33,615 nt of DNA from Holophagae bacterium (GTDB lineage: Bacteria; Acidobacteriota; Holophagae; Acanthopleuribacterales; Acanthopleuribacteraceae), in NCBI GenBank assembly GCA_030429565.1, contig JAUIFE010000047.1:1-33615 (forward strand). The letters run 5' to 3'. Positions 1-7,807 of this stretch are shown in pieces. The translations under genes were made by a program, and so were the position numbers. Numbering within the stretch: position 1 is the stretch's first letter; every line of letters starts with the position of its first letter. A model generated the notes under the pieces. It did no database searches, was not told where the DNA came from, and saw only the letters and a list, made by a program, of their open reading frames with translations.

Positions 1-2
1 AG

Positions 3-1748
3 GCGTTCCGAAAGTTCGCCACCAAAATCAGCATGTTGGTTTTTGACAACGGCCAAGAGAACAAGGCACTGGTCGGCGACATTGAGAAGGTACTGCCCCA
101 GGTTCAAGCCGACCTCGTGTATTTCGATCCGCCTTATGCGACGCAATTCAGCGCGGCCAACTACACCGCGATGTACCACTTTGTTGAAGGATTGATGACC
201 TATTGGCAGGGCATGGAACTACGCGAGAACACGGCCCTAAAGTCCTTCAAAACGGAGGATAAAGGCATCTCGGCCAAAACGGCACCTGCATTCTTCGAGA
301 CGTTCCTTACCGCCGCCCAGCACTTCCCGGTGTGGCTCTTAAGCTATCGCGACAAGGCTTTCCCCAACGAACGCCAAATGAAGACCCTCTTTCAAAAGCT
401 GGGCCGCATTTCGCGAATGCGATCAAAAGATCACACCTATACCCAATTTAACAAGGGGCAAACCGACGCCAACCAACCAAAAGAGCGATTGTTTTTGGTA
501 GTCAAAGACGGCCCGAAATCGCAGGCCGGAGCGGAAGGCGTTCAGGATTTGGCGGCCGTGGCCGAGCTTCCGGCAAACTTCCGTACCCAGTTACCGGTTG
601 AAGTGACCCTGATTCAGCCCGACCCTTTGTCGACCGTGGCCAACGTACAGGATCCGCCCAGCGATCCCCAATTCCGCTGCATTCTTTGCCGCGAGGGAAC
701 TAATCGCAACGGCGACCATTTCACCCGCGAAGAACTGTCCCAGCGCTACCTGACCGCGATCAACAAAAAAGTCGACCTCCAGCACGGCCAGGAGTTTGAC
801 GACATCGTCGGCGGCATCGTCGACTCGGACTACCTCGAGGACGGCCAGGGCGGGCGCGTCGAAGTGGTTGGCGAACTTTATCTCAACGAAAGTAAACACG
901 GCCAGCTCGCCTACAAAATGATGAAAAAAGGCTTGGTTAGCCAGGTGTCCATGGAATGCGACTACGCGGAAGGCGAATGCTCAATTTGCCGGCAGCGGGT
1001 CAAGTCAAAAAAAGACTACTGCGTGCATTTGGCCAAATACAAGGGCCGGATGTTCGAAGGTAAACCCGTCTTCGAGATCCTGCACGGGGTCACGTTTAGC
1101 GGTCTGGGTTTACTAGATCGAAAGGGCGCGGACGAAAACGCAAAAATCTTTCAAGTTGGCTCGGCGAACTCAAACGGCGAGGCCCAGCAGCAAGGAGCGG
1201 AATCAATGGAGGGTCAACAAACGTGGAACGAGCAATCTCATGCTGAAAAACACTCGGGCGGAAACGGCGGGTCGAACCAGCCAAGCGGCGGCGATCAGGA
1301 CTTGGCAAGCCAAAACAAAGTCCTGCTGGAGGAGAACAAGCAACTTAAGCGTCAGGTCGAAGAACTCACGCGACGCTTGCAGGAGATTGAAGCAAACCAA
1401 GAAGCTGAGGCAAGAAAGGCACGCGCAGCCAAGCTGCTCGCCGTGTACGAGAGAAAAGGCGGCACGTTTTCTAGCCCGGATGCTCGGGAAAAAGAGTTAG
1501 AGCGCCTCGCTGGACTTTCAGATGAAGCCTTCACGGCGGCTGAAGCTTCATTCGCCATCATGCCATCCGTGACCAAACCCGCGTCTCAACCCCAAAACGG
1601 AAAAACCATGGCTACCGCACCGGAGAGCCTTAATCAAGAAGCTCGCATTCGACCAAGGGACGTGGACGACACCCAGGACAGTCTTGAAGAGAAGCTAACA
1701 CGAGGCTTTATGACCGTATATCGCGAACGGTTCGGGATTCAAGCCTAA
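3..1748 (+). CDS. DNA adenine methylase / prohead protease / scaffold fusion (5' partial)
   Basis: The frame is open from the window edge; the first ATG is at 33 but codons before it continue the protein, so the true start lies upstream. Residues are counted from that ATG. A DPPY motif at 32-35 and the context around it match the catalytic motif of D12-class N6-adenine DNA methylases; the SAM-binding N-terminus is outside the window. Residues about 210-370 look like a phage prohead protease: His251 and Ser303/Ser306 are candidate catalytic residues, and a CxxC...CxH knuckle (C316, C319, C330, H332) sits inside it. Residues about 424-478 form a Lys/Glu/Leu-rich coiled coil typical of scaffolds. 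Decoration and capsid genes follow at once, which fits a protease-scaffold role. Joining a methylase to these domains is unusual; a sequencing frameshift that removed a stop is the alternative. Confidence 0.75.
   Translation, partial: AFRKFATKISMLVFDNGQENKALVGDIEKVLPQVQADLVYFDPPYATQFSAANYTAMYHFVEGLMTYWQGMELRENTALKSFKTEDKGISAKTAPAFFETFLTAAQHFPVWLLSYRDKAFPNERQMKTLFQKLGRISRMRSKDHTYTQFNKGQTDANQPKERLFLVVKDGPKSQAGAEGVQDLAAVAELPANFRTQLPVEVTLIQPDPLSTVANVQDPPSDPQFRCILCREGTNRNGDHFTREELSQRYLTAINKKVDLQHGQEFDDIVGGIVDSDYLEDGQGGRVEVVGELYLNESKHGQLAYKMMKKGLVSQVSMECDYAEGECSICRQRVKSKKDYCVHLAKYKGRMFEGKPVFEILHGVTFSGLGLLDRKGADENAKIFQVGSANSNGEAQQQGAESMEGQQTWNEQSHAEKHSGGNGGSNQPSGGDQDLASQNKVLLEENKQLKRQVEELTRRLQEIEANQEAEARKARAAKLLAVYERKGGTFSSPDAREKELERLAGLSDEAFTAAEASFAIMPSVTKPASQPQNGKTMATAPESLNQEARIRPRDVDDTQDSLEEKLTRGFMTVYRERFGIQA
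1192..1197 (+). promoter_or_regulatory. Internal ribosome binding site for scaffold
   Basis: AAGGAG lies 8 nt before an in-frame ATG at 1206, inside the fusion gene and just before the linker and coiled coil. This is where a separate scaffold start would be expected. Confidence 0.5.
1206..1748 (+). CDS. Putative scaffold protein from internal in-frame start
   Basis: A 180-residue product would begin at ATG 1206, preceded by AAGGAG with 8-nt spacing, in the same frame as the upstream protease. It holds a Gly/Ser/Asn-rich linker, the coiled coil and a charged C-terminal tail, and lacks the methylase and protease domains. Lambda C/Nu3 and other phages make scaffold this way, from a nested start in the protease gene. 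The arrangement is visible in the sequence; its use is inferred from spacing and precedent. Confidence 0.5.
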   Translation: MEGQQTWNEQSHAEKHSGGNGGSNQPSGGDQDLASQNKVLLEENKQLKRQVEELTRRLQEIEANQEAEARKARAAKLLAVYERKGGTFSSPDAREKELERLAGLSDEAFTAAEASFAIMPSVTKPASQPQNGKTMATAPESLNQEARIRPRDVDDTQDSLEEKLTRGFMTVYRERFGIQA

Positions 1749-1769
1749 CCCAGGAAAGGAAAAAACCAC

Positions 1770-2132
1770 ATGTCGTTTATTTATTCAAGCCACCAAGGGT
1801 TGCCCTACGGTGACGGCTATTTACAAGGTGAGGGACAAATCGGACAAGTTGTTCGATTGATTGGGAATGACCTCTTCGAGGTCAACACAGATGCAACCGT
1901 GCGCTCATTCGGGATTTTACGGAAGGATTATGCCCACGGTGATCAACCAGGCATTTTCTGCAACGGCGGCATTCTGATGACGGATGTATTCGAAGGAACG
2001 CCAAGCGCAGGCGACCTTCTGAAAGCCGCAGGCAGTGGGTTTTTGACACCCGTTTCAGAAGACGGCGAACACGCCGTCGCTCAGGTAATTTCCCTTCAAG
2101 GGGGAATTCTGAAGATCAAATTACTGGTTTAG
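1770..2132 (+). CDS. Head decoration-like protein
   Basis: This 120-residue protein lies between the scaffold and the major capsid gene, the usual place for a capsid decoration or stabilising protein. It starts at ATG 1770 after an AGGAAAGGA ribosome site. It is rich in Gly and beta-branched residues, with no signal peptide or membrane segment, and ends in a hydrophobic strand (ILKIKLLV), which suggests a small beta-barrel as in lambda gpD or DUF2190-like proteins. Function rests mainly on position and size. Confidence 0.55.
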   Translation: MSFIYSSHQGLPYGDGYLQGEGQIGQVVRLIGNDLFEVNTDATVRSFGILRKDYAHGDQPGIFCNGGILMTDVFEGTPSAGDLLKAAGSGFLTPVSEDGEHAVAQVISLQGGILKIKLLV

Positions 2133-2143
2133 AGGAGTGCTTG

Positions 2144-3010
2144 ATGAATGAAATCCTGTCACAGAACGGGACTTCCCAAAAGTTCATGACAGTCATGGGC
2201 CAACTAATGCGTCAGGCCCTGGATTCACCAGAAGGGCTACGCTCTTTGGCCGCCGCTATCGCCAAGCCAATCGAAGAAATTATCAAAACGAAGGAGATCA
2301 GTTCCTTACTTCTAACGGAGCATGTGCTTCCCAAAGGCGAGCGGCCCGTTTATCAAAAGCGTGACGAAGTTCGGGCACACTGGATTTCAAAAGATGGCGC
2401 AGCACACATGCAGGAAATCGGGGAGAAGGAAGTTGAGTTTCCGACCCACCGTATTAGTTCAACGCCAATGGTCGACATTGCAGTCCTAAGACACGGGAAC
2501 GTTGGGACCCTAATGGACCTTCAAAATGAGGCTGGCGAGACGATCCGCAAAAAAATCGATAAGAGAACCATTGATGTAATTTCATCAGCCGTTCCTGCTG
2601 AAAACATCGTAGAGGTTGCGGGCAACACGCTTACTCAAGAGGCCCTTGTTGAAGCAATGAGTATCATTGAGGATAAAGAGGTTGCGATTAAGTACATCGT
2701 CATGAGGGGACGACGGTTTGCCGATCTCAAGGGCTGGGACATGGACCCTTTAACCCGGAACGAGCTACGGCAAAAGGGCGTCATCAAGAACTTTGGCACG
2801 GGATCCGTGTTGACGACGTCCGCTGCAAAACCTCAGGAAGTCCTGATCGTTCCTGATGTTGAAATTGGCAAGTTACCAATCCGGGAAAAGCTGATGGTCG
2901 ACCCACTTGAGTTCAAAACTGAATTTCGGGTCGGTTGGCTCGTATGGAAGGAGCTGGGACACGGCATTACTCGGCCGGACCTGATTGCTAAAGTTCGTTT
3001 GACGGGTTAA
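2144..3010 (+). CDS. Major capsid protein
   Basis: This 288-residue protein follows the scaffold and decoration genes and is the best candidate for the HK97-fold major head protein. The N-terminal ~90 residues are helical and charged; the middle has the alternating strands and long helix (around DLQNEAGETIRKKIDKR) expected of the P and A domains. The C-terminal part (FRVGWLVWKELGHGI) resembles the closing A-domain segment of many phage capsids. ATG 2144 is preferred over the TTG at 2141 because GAGG at 2133-2136 then has normal spacing. Family assignment is from pattern and context; no structural comparison was possible. Confidence 0.7.
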   Translation: MNEILSQNGTSQKFMTVMGQLMRQALDSPEGLRSLAAAIAKPIEEIIKTKEISSLLLTEHVLPKGERPVYQKRDEVRAHWISKDGAAHMQEIGEKEVEFPTHRISSTPMVDIAVLRHGNVGTLMDLQNEAGETIRKKIDKRTIDVISSAVPAENIVEVAGNTLTQEALVEAMSIIEDKEVAIKYIVMRGRRFADLKGWDMDPLTRNELRQKGVIKNFGTGSVLTTSAAKPQEVLIVPDVEIGKLPIREKLMVDPLEFKTEFRVGWLVWKELGHGITRPDLIAKVRLTG

Positions 3011-3021
3011 AGGAGGAAGCT

Positions 3022-3288
3022 TTGCCAAAATTCGAAAACCTCTGCTCCGGGATGCTGTTGATTCCTGATGCCGACATTAAGTTGGGTCCTGGTGAAACGT
3101 TCGTAACCGATTCACCAACCAAACAGACACACCTAGCAGTCGATAAAGAACTACTTAAGGAAGTCAAGCCTGGTGAAGAGGCCGGAAACGGCAATGCTGA
3201 TGCCCAATCCGGGCCAACAAACGTCGAGCCTGAACGCGGAAAACAAACCAACGGCCCTCGCGGCAAGATTCGCACCAGCAAAACCTAG
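3022..3288 (+). CDS. Small head-region protein, hypothetical
   Basis: This 88-residue protein starts with TTG at 3022 right after a strong AAAGGAGG. Its first half has a short strand pattern with LGPGE, and its tail is low-complexity and basic (ending RGKIRTSKT). The N-terminal pattern (hydrophobic strand, D, then L-x-PGE/PRQ) recalls the 75-residue protein at 5241-5468, which also ends in a basic tail, so the two may be distant paralogues. It lies between the capsid and connector genes and is probably a head or neck accessory protein. No family was recognised. Confidence 0.6.
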   Translation: MPKFENLCSGMLLIPDADIKLGPGETFVTDSPTKQTHLAVDKELLKEVKPGEEAGNGNADAQSGPTNVEPERGKQTNGPRGKIRTSKT

Positions 3289-3298
3289 GGGTTAGCAC

Positions 3299-3760
3299 AT
3301 GCAACTTGCCGAACTGGTGAGGTTACTTCGGCTCGATCTTGGTGACGGCCAAGCACACCAGTTTTCCGACCTGGAACTGGGTCGTTGTGTGGAAAAAGGA
3401 CTCTTCCCACTGGGGCGTGACCTTGGCGTTTCCTATCGCCTGGTCGATGATCAGGTCGAACCAGAGATGAGTGGCGAGACTCGCGAACTGTTGCTGTTGC
3501 TCGGCCAAATCAACGCTTGTCAACGAATGCGGGCGCAGACAGCCAACACCTTCTCCTTCTCCAGCGGGGATAAGTCGGTGGATAAAACCAAGCAGGCTGA
3601 GCATTGGGCAAAGCTTGAAAAGGATTTAACCGCCGCTTATCAAAAGCGTTTACAAGCGCTCAACCCAAGTGGCGGCGCCGGTGATTCAGGAAGCGTGCTT
3701 TTAACGCCGACACTCTTACGTCCAGTAATTTACGAACAAGGTAGTCGCGATGTTAACTGA
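3299..3760 (+). CDS. Head-tail connector (adaptor-like) protein
   Basis: This 153-residue, mainly helical protein starts at ATG 3299 and overlaps the next gene by 11 nt. Helical N-terminal segments (LAELVRLLRLDLGDG, FSDLELGRCVEKGL) match the layout of gp6/gp15-type head-tail adaptors placed after the capsid gene. The second half is a Lys/Glu/Gln-rich helix followed by a flexible Gly/Ser region. Role is inferred from gene order and secondary-structure pattern. Confidence 0.5.
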   Translation: MQLAELVRLLRLDLGDGQAHQFSDLELGRCVEKGLFPLGRDLGVSYRLVDDQVEPEMSGETRELLLLLGQINACQRMRAQTANTFSFSSGDKSVDKTKQAEHWAKLEKDLTAAYQKRLQALNPSGGAGDSGSVLLTPTLLRPVIYEQGSRDVN

Positions 3761-4097
3761 GGCTGAACAATCCGCCGCCGCCCAAGCCGTCCGGGACCTG
3801 ATCGTGGGTTCCGGGCTTTCTGCGCGCCATCTTCGCGTTGTAGGGCCGGGCCTATACGGCTCCGACGACGTGGCAACGAACGCCATCGGCGAGATCGCCA
3901 TCGAGCTGGTGGAAGCTCCGGCCGTCGACCTTGGCAACCATGTTGACGCAACCGCGCATGTTCTACCCGATGTGAACGTCATTCCAACAGATCGCCTCAT
4001 GCTGAACGAAAAGACTTACCGCGTCCAAACAGTAAAACCTCACAATCTGTTCAGCGCGGTCACCCATCAACAGCTCGACATGATTGAACTGAATTAG
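3750..4097 (+). CDS. Head closure (stopper)-like protein
   Basis: This 115-residue protein starts at ATG 3750 inside the end of the adaptor-like gene, which suggests translational coupling. A helical N-terminus is followed by a beta-rich region (VNVIPTDRLMLNEKTYRVQT) that resembles head-completion or stopper proteins, where a small barrel closes the DNA channel. It lies between the adaptor-like and gp10-like proteins. No diagnostic motif was seen. Confidence 0.5.
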   Translation: MLTEAEQSAAAQAVRDLIVGSGLSARHLRVVGPGLYGSDDVATNAIGEIAIELVEAPAVDLGNHVDATAHVLPDVNVIPTDRLMLNEKTYRVQTVKPHNLFSAVTHQQLDMIELN

Positions 4098-4106
4098 GCA
4101 GGAACC

Positions 4107-4601
4107 TTGGGTGTCAAAAGAACCGGAGATTGGAAAAAAGCCAAGCGGATGCTGAGTGGCGAACGGTTTCGGCGGTTATCGCAAGCGCTGGAGCAGGCAA
4201 CCCACAAAGCCGCTCTTTTGCTCGTGCGTGAAATCGTAAAAGGTATTCACGCGCAGGCACCTGGCGGCAAGGCGTTTGTACCGAACGCGGAATCGACCAT
4301 TCGTAAAAAGAAATCGAGCAAGGCTTTGATCGATGACAAGTATTTGGTCAACAGCATCACTCACAAGATTATCGGCGACAAAGCCTTTGTCGGTCTGCTC
4401 CGTGGGGCTGAGAACAAAGCAAAAGAAGATCTCGTCAACATCGGCGCCATCATGGAATACGGCGCCACGATCCAACACCCCAATGGTGCCACCATCATCA
4501 TCCCACCGCGGCCTTTTCTTCATCCCGTCATGGTCAAACACCAGGACGATGTCATCGCTTTTTACCGAGATGCACTGGGTTCGTTCTTCGATTCCGTCTA
4601 A
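4107..4601 (+). CDS. HK97 gp10-like head-tail/tail completion protein
   Basis: This 164-residue protein starts with TTG at 4107 (AGGA at 4099-4102). Helical, basic N-terminus with APGGK near the middle, then IGAIMEYGATI...IPPRPFLHPV. The last segment is characteristic of HK97-gp10/Mu-G-like proteins, which carry a [E/H]xGxxxxPPRPFL(x)P signature near the C-terminus. These proteins help join or complete the neck and tail. Its place after the connectors and before the terminator-like gene supports the call. Confidence 0.7.
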   Translation: MGVKRTGDWKKAKRMLSGERFRRLSQALEQATHKAALLLVREIVKGIHAQAPGGKAFVPNAESTIRKKKSSKALIDDKYLVNSITHKIIGDKAFVGLLRGAENKAKEDLVNIGAIMEYGATIQHPNGATIIIPPRPFLHPVMVKHQDDVIAFYRDALGSFFDSV

Positions 4602-4604
4602 ATT

Positions 4605-4620
4605 GGCCGGTCACCCGGCC
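4605..4620 (+). other. Intergenic hairpin in 76-bp gap
   Basis: GGCCGG/CCGGCC forms a perfect 6-bp stem around a TCAC loop just after the gp10-like gene. No T-run follows, so it is not a canonical terminator; an mRNA processing or stability element is possible. Confidence 0.4.
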
Positions 4621-4677
4621 CCGCACAACTGATCACCGACACGTCATTCGACGGAAGTCATAGGGAGCCCAGCCAAC

Positions 4678-5244
4678 ATGGAAACACTCCGTCTCGTCGT
4701 AGAGGCCTTGATTCGGCTTGTCCAATCAGAGGTTCATCCACACGCCCTATTGGTGCCGCCCGACGAAATGCACGTCATCAAAACGCCGCCCAGCATTATT
4801 CTCCAGGGTCCCGCGCTCACTGAAAACCGGCAGCGGCGATCCCAAGCGAGTCAGGTCTGCAAAGACGTTGAGGCGATGACTTACCAGCGCCGGCTAGTTC
4901 CGAGAATGTACCACCTCGATTTTGAGGTCGTGCTCACCACGGCCAACGAAGCGCAACTGATCGATCTTCAAGAGCGCACCTGCCAACTGGTTCTAAATCA
5001 CCCCGTCATCGCCATCGAAGACCGTGGCGGCCTCAACTTGACGGAGCTTGTCCCAGTGGGCGGACTTCGCCGGGTGAATCTCAGCAACCTCAAGCAGGCC
5101 GCAGGACGATTGCGCATCGAGGACTGCCCCATATTCGGGCCAGTCATTGAAGAGGGACGCCTAATCCAAGATCGAATCTTCGAGTTCCATGGCGGCCTTA
5201 CAGAAACCCACACCTTTACACCTGATACCCAGGAGGATTCTTGA
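4678..5244 (+). CDS. Tail terminator-like protein
   Basis: This 188-residue protein immediately precedes the sheath region, where the tail terminator (gpU/gp15-type) or neck protein usually lies. It starts at ATG 4678 after AGGGAG. An N-terminal helix (LRLVVEALIRLVQSEV) is followed by an alternating strand/helix core that includes YHLDFEVVLTT and a helix with QLIDLQERTCQLVLNH, a layout consistent with terminator folds. There is no signal peptide. It ends 4 nt inside the next gene. Function is inferred from position. Confidence 0.45.
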   Translation: METLRLVVEALIRLVQSEVHPHALLVPPDEMHVIKTPPSIILQGPALTENRQRRSQASQVCKDVEAMTYQRRLVPRMYHLDFEVVLTTANEAQLIDLQERTCQLVLNHPVIAIEDRGGLNLTELVPVGGLRRVNLSNLKQAAGRLRIEDCPIFGPVIEEGRLIQDRIFEFHGGLTETHTFTPDTQEDS

Positions 5245-5468
5245 CCAGGGTCAAAAACCGTTTGTATCAGCCACTGACTTTTGCCCTCGCGGACGGTCGC
5301 AGCTTGCACTTACAGCCCCGCCAGGTGACCCACCTTCCTGAAGTGGACATTTCCGACCAGATGCGACAGGCGGAAAAACGCGGCTTCATCCATCTGGCCA
5401 TTGAACCGGCCCCAACCGAAGCGGCCCCCGCAAAGCCGCAGCCAAGAAAAAGGAGCCAGCGCCGATGA
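5241..5468 (+). CDS. Small basic-tailed protein, hypothetical
   Basis: This 75-residue protein starts with TTG at 5241 (TTGA overlap with the previous stop) after AGGAGG, and ends inside the sheath start (ATGA overlap). Its first half is compact with a strand pattern (LTFALADGRSLHLQPRQ); its tail is Ala/Pro-rich and ends in KPQPRKRSQRR. Coupling on both sides shows it is translated with the tail genes. It may be related to the 88-residue protein at 3022. Role unknown. Confidence 0.6.
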   Translation: MTRVKNRLYQPLTFALADGRSLHLQPRQVTHLPEVDISDQMRQAEKRGFIHLAIEPAPTEAAPAKPQPRKRSQRR

Positions 5469-7330
5469 CAACCTACCTGTCGCCGGGTATTTACACGAAA
5501 GAGAGCGATTTTTCTTATTACGTGAAGCAACTCTCAACCTCTAGCGCCGCCATGGTTGGTGTCGCGGAACGCGGCCCCATCAACCAACCCATGCTCGTCA
5601 CGAGCTGGGAGCAATTTGTCACAACTTATGGTGGTTACATTCAGGCGGGATACCTTGCTTATGCCGCGAGGTCGTTTTACGACAACGGCGGCTCGGTGCT
5701 TTACGTCAATCGAGTGGCGCACCTAAGCGATCCACTCGACCGCCACTCACTGACAGCCGTCTCTGCGTCTGTGCGTTTACAAGATCGATCCCAGGTCGCT
5801 GCGACTTTGGTAACAGGCCAAGAAGGTACCGACCAGATTCGCTGGACCGCGCACACGCGTGGTACCCAAGGTAACGGGATCACCGTAGCGCTGATTGTGT
5901 CGGGCAACGATACACCCGCTTCTGTGTCGGTTTCCAGTTCCGATATCACGGTAAACCTGGCGACCGACATCTCTGGCAGTGCCATAAGTACCGCCGATCA
6001 GATTGTCGCACTGGTCAGGGCCGATGCAGCGGCCTCGGAACTGGTGTCCGCCGCAACCGCAGACACGGGAATTACTTCGGCAGTAGCAACAACGCAACTT
6101 GCAGGCGGCCTCGACGGTCGCGATTCCCTTCTTGTGATTGCTGCCAACGAGGGCACATGGGGGAACGATCTGTCCGTGAGCGTCATTGACAGCTCTCGAG
6201 AACCCGGAAGCCTTTTCAATCTGATCGTACGCCGGCAAGATCGGGTTCTTGAAATTCACCGCGACCTAAGCATGGATGAACGCTCCCCAAACCACGTGGA
6301 GTTGAAAGTAAACGGTCAATCGAGCTTTATCAGCGTCTCCGACCTAAATGAAAGCGATGGGGCTCCCACCCAGCGACCCATGCTCGGAACCGCACTCCTT
6401 TCAGGCGGCAACGATGGACTCACTGGTATGACCGACCACGACTTCATCGGCGATGCATCCGCTCACACCGGCCTTTATGCCTTTGACGAAGTTGACGCTT
6501 TGAATCTAATCGCCGTGCCAGGCGTTACAACAGCACCCGTGATTCAGGCAGGCCTTGCCTATGCTGAAAACCGCCGTGATCTGATGTTCCTTGCCGACGC
6601 ACCGATCCACATGGAGCCGTTGGAGGTCATCCAGTGGCGCAGGGGCGAAGGCAGCAACAATCACGCGGCTTTTAATTCAACTTATGGGGCTTTGTACTAC
6701 CCCTGGCAGGAAATCAGCGACCCGCTAACCGGACAGCCGAAATTAATCCCGAAGACGGCGAGCGCACTGGGTTGTTATGCACGGTCTGACAGAACAAACC
6801 ACGTGTGGTCGGCTCCGGCCGGTGTGGTGCGAGGCCGCCTCTACAACGTCCTGAGCCTCGCATACAAGGTAGCTAGGGGTGAAATGGATGCGCTCTACCC
6901 AGAGGGCATTAACTGCAGCATCGCGCTCCCTGAAACCGGCATCGCAATTATGGGCCAGCGGACCCTGACCTTGCAGTCTTCTGCTTTGGATCGGGTCAAT
7001 GTCCGTCGTCTGATGATGCATATCCAAAAGGCAATCAAAAACAGTTCCTGGTTTGTGGTCTTCGAACCCAATAACCCATTAACGTGGCGCTCCCTCATCC
7101 GGCTGATCAACCCGTTCCTGCAGGATATTCAAGAAAACGGCGGCCTTTACGCCTATCGGGTTCAGTGCGACGAGGAGACCAACACAACCGCCGTAATCGA
7201 CCGGAACCAAATGGTTTGCCGCGTCTTCGTGAAACCAACCAAGACAGCCGAATTTATCGAGGTCAACTTCGTCCTCACATCGACGGGCGCGGACTTTACG
7301 GAAATCTACAGTGCCGCAGGCGGGAGGTAA
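5465..7330 (+). CDS. Contractile tail sheath protein
   Basis: This 621-residue protein has the N-terminal pattern of sheath proteins (YLSPGIYTKE), then GVAERGPINQPMLVTSWEQF and a GG-rich VNRVAH segment. The C-terminal ~200 residues carry the conserved sheath domain: W..P.GVVRG, LYPEGINCS, TLQSSALDRVNVRRL and a final NTTAVIDRNQ...VFVKPTKTAEFIEVNF block. About residues 100-340 are a variable insertion. Sheath subunits polymerise around the tube and contract to drive it into the cell envelope. The tube gene follows after 3 nt. Confidence 0.93.
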   Translation: MTTYLSPGIYTKESDFSYYVKQLSTSSAAMVGVAERGPINQPMLVTSWEQFVTTYGGYIQAGYLAYAARSFYDNGGSVLYVNRVAHLSDPLDRHSLTAVSASVRLQDRSQVAATLVTGQEGTDQIRWTAHTRGTQGNGITVALIVSGNDTPASVSVSSSDITVNLATDISGSAISTADQIVALVRADAAASELVSAATADTGITSAVATTQLAGGLDGRDSLLVIAANEGTWGNDLSVSVIDSSREPGSLFNLIVRRQDRVLEIHRDLSMDERSPNHVELKVNGQSSFISVSDLNESDGAPTQRPMLGTALLSGGNDGLTGMTDHDFIGDASAHTGLYAFDEVDALNLIAVPGVTTAPVIQAGLAYAENRRDLMFLADAPIHMEPLEVIQWRRGEGSNNHAAFNSTYGALYYPWQEISDPLTGQPKLIPKTASALGCYARSDRTNHVWSAPAGVVRGRLYNVLSLAYKVARGEMDALYPEGINCSIALPETGIAIMGQRTLTLQSSALDRVNVRRLMMHIQKAIKNSSWFVVFEPNNPLTWRSLIRLINPFLQDIQENGGLYAYRVQCDEETNTTAVIDRNQMVCRVFVKPTKTAEFIEVNFVLTSTGADFTEIYSAAGGR

Positions 7331-7333
7331 CCC

Positions 7334-7798
7334 TTGGAACACGTTGGAACGATGCCCAAGTCGTTGTATCAAAACTGGCAATTTGCTGTCGAAATAAACG
7401 GCTTCGACCTCGCCCTATTTCGAAAAGCAAGCCTTCCCAAAACGGAATTCGAAGAAACCACCTTTGCGCCCGGCGGCAGCATGTTCGACCAACGTGTCGC
7501 GGGTCGCGCCAAGTTCGAGGACGTGACCCTCGAAAAAGGAATCCTTCAAGACGGCTCCGAAGATGCCGCGCGCGATTGGGTGCGGAAAATCGTCGAGGTA
7601 AACACCGGCGTCAGCAGCCTGCCCAACGACTACATGCGCGACGTGGAGCTGGTTCAGTACGACCGCACCGGAAAAGAGACCCGCCGCTGGACCCTCCACG
7701 GTGCCTGGGTCAAGGCACTGGAATACGACGAGCTAGACGGCGCCAGCAGCGAAAACACACTCGAAAAACTCACCCTTTCTTACCAGTTTTGGAGCTAA
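7334..7798 (+). CDS. Tail tube protein (gp19 family)
   Basis: This 154-residue protein follows the sheath and has the size and pattern of T4-gp19-like tube proteins: FAVEINGFDLALFRKASLPK at the N-terminus, FEDVTLEKG in the middle and a closing LEKLTLSYQFW strand. It starts with TTG at 7334 after GGGAGG; a later in-frame ATG at 7352 is less well placed. It forms the inner tube through which DNA passes. Confidence 0.9.
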   Translation: MEHVGTMPKSLYQNWQFAVEINGFDLALFRKASLPKTEFEETTFAPGGSMFDQRVAGRAKFEDVTLEKGILQDGSEDAARDWVRKIVEVNTGVSSLPNDYMRDVELVQYDRTGKETRRWTLHGAWVKALEYDELDGASSENTLEKLTLSYQFWS

Positions 7799-7807
7799 GG
7801 AGCCTTT

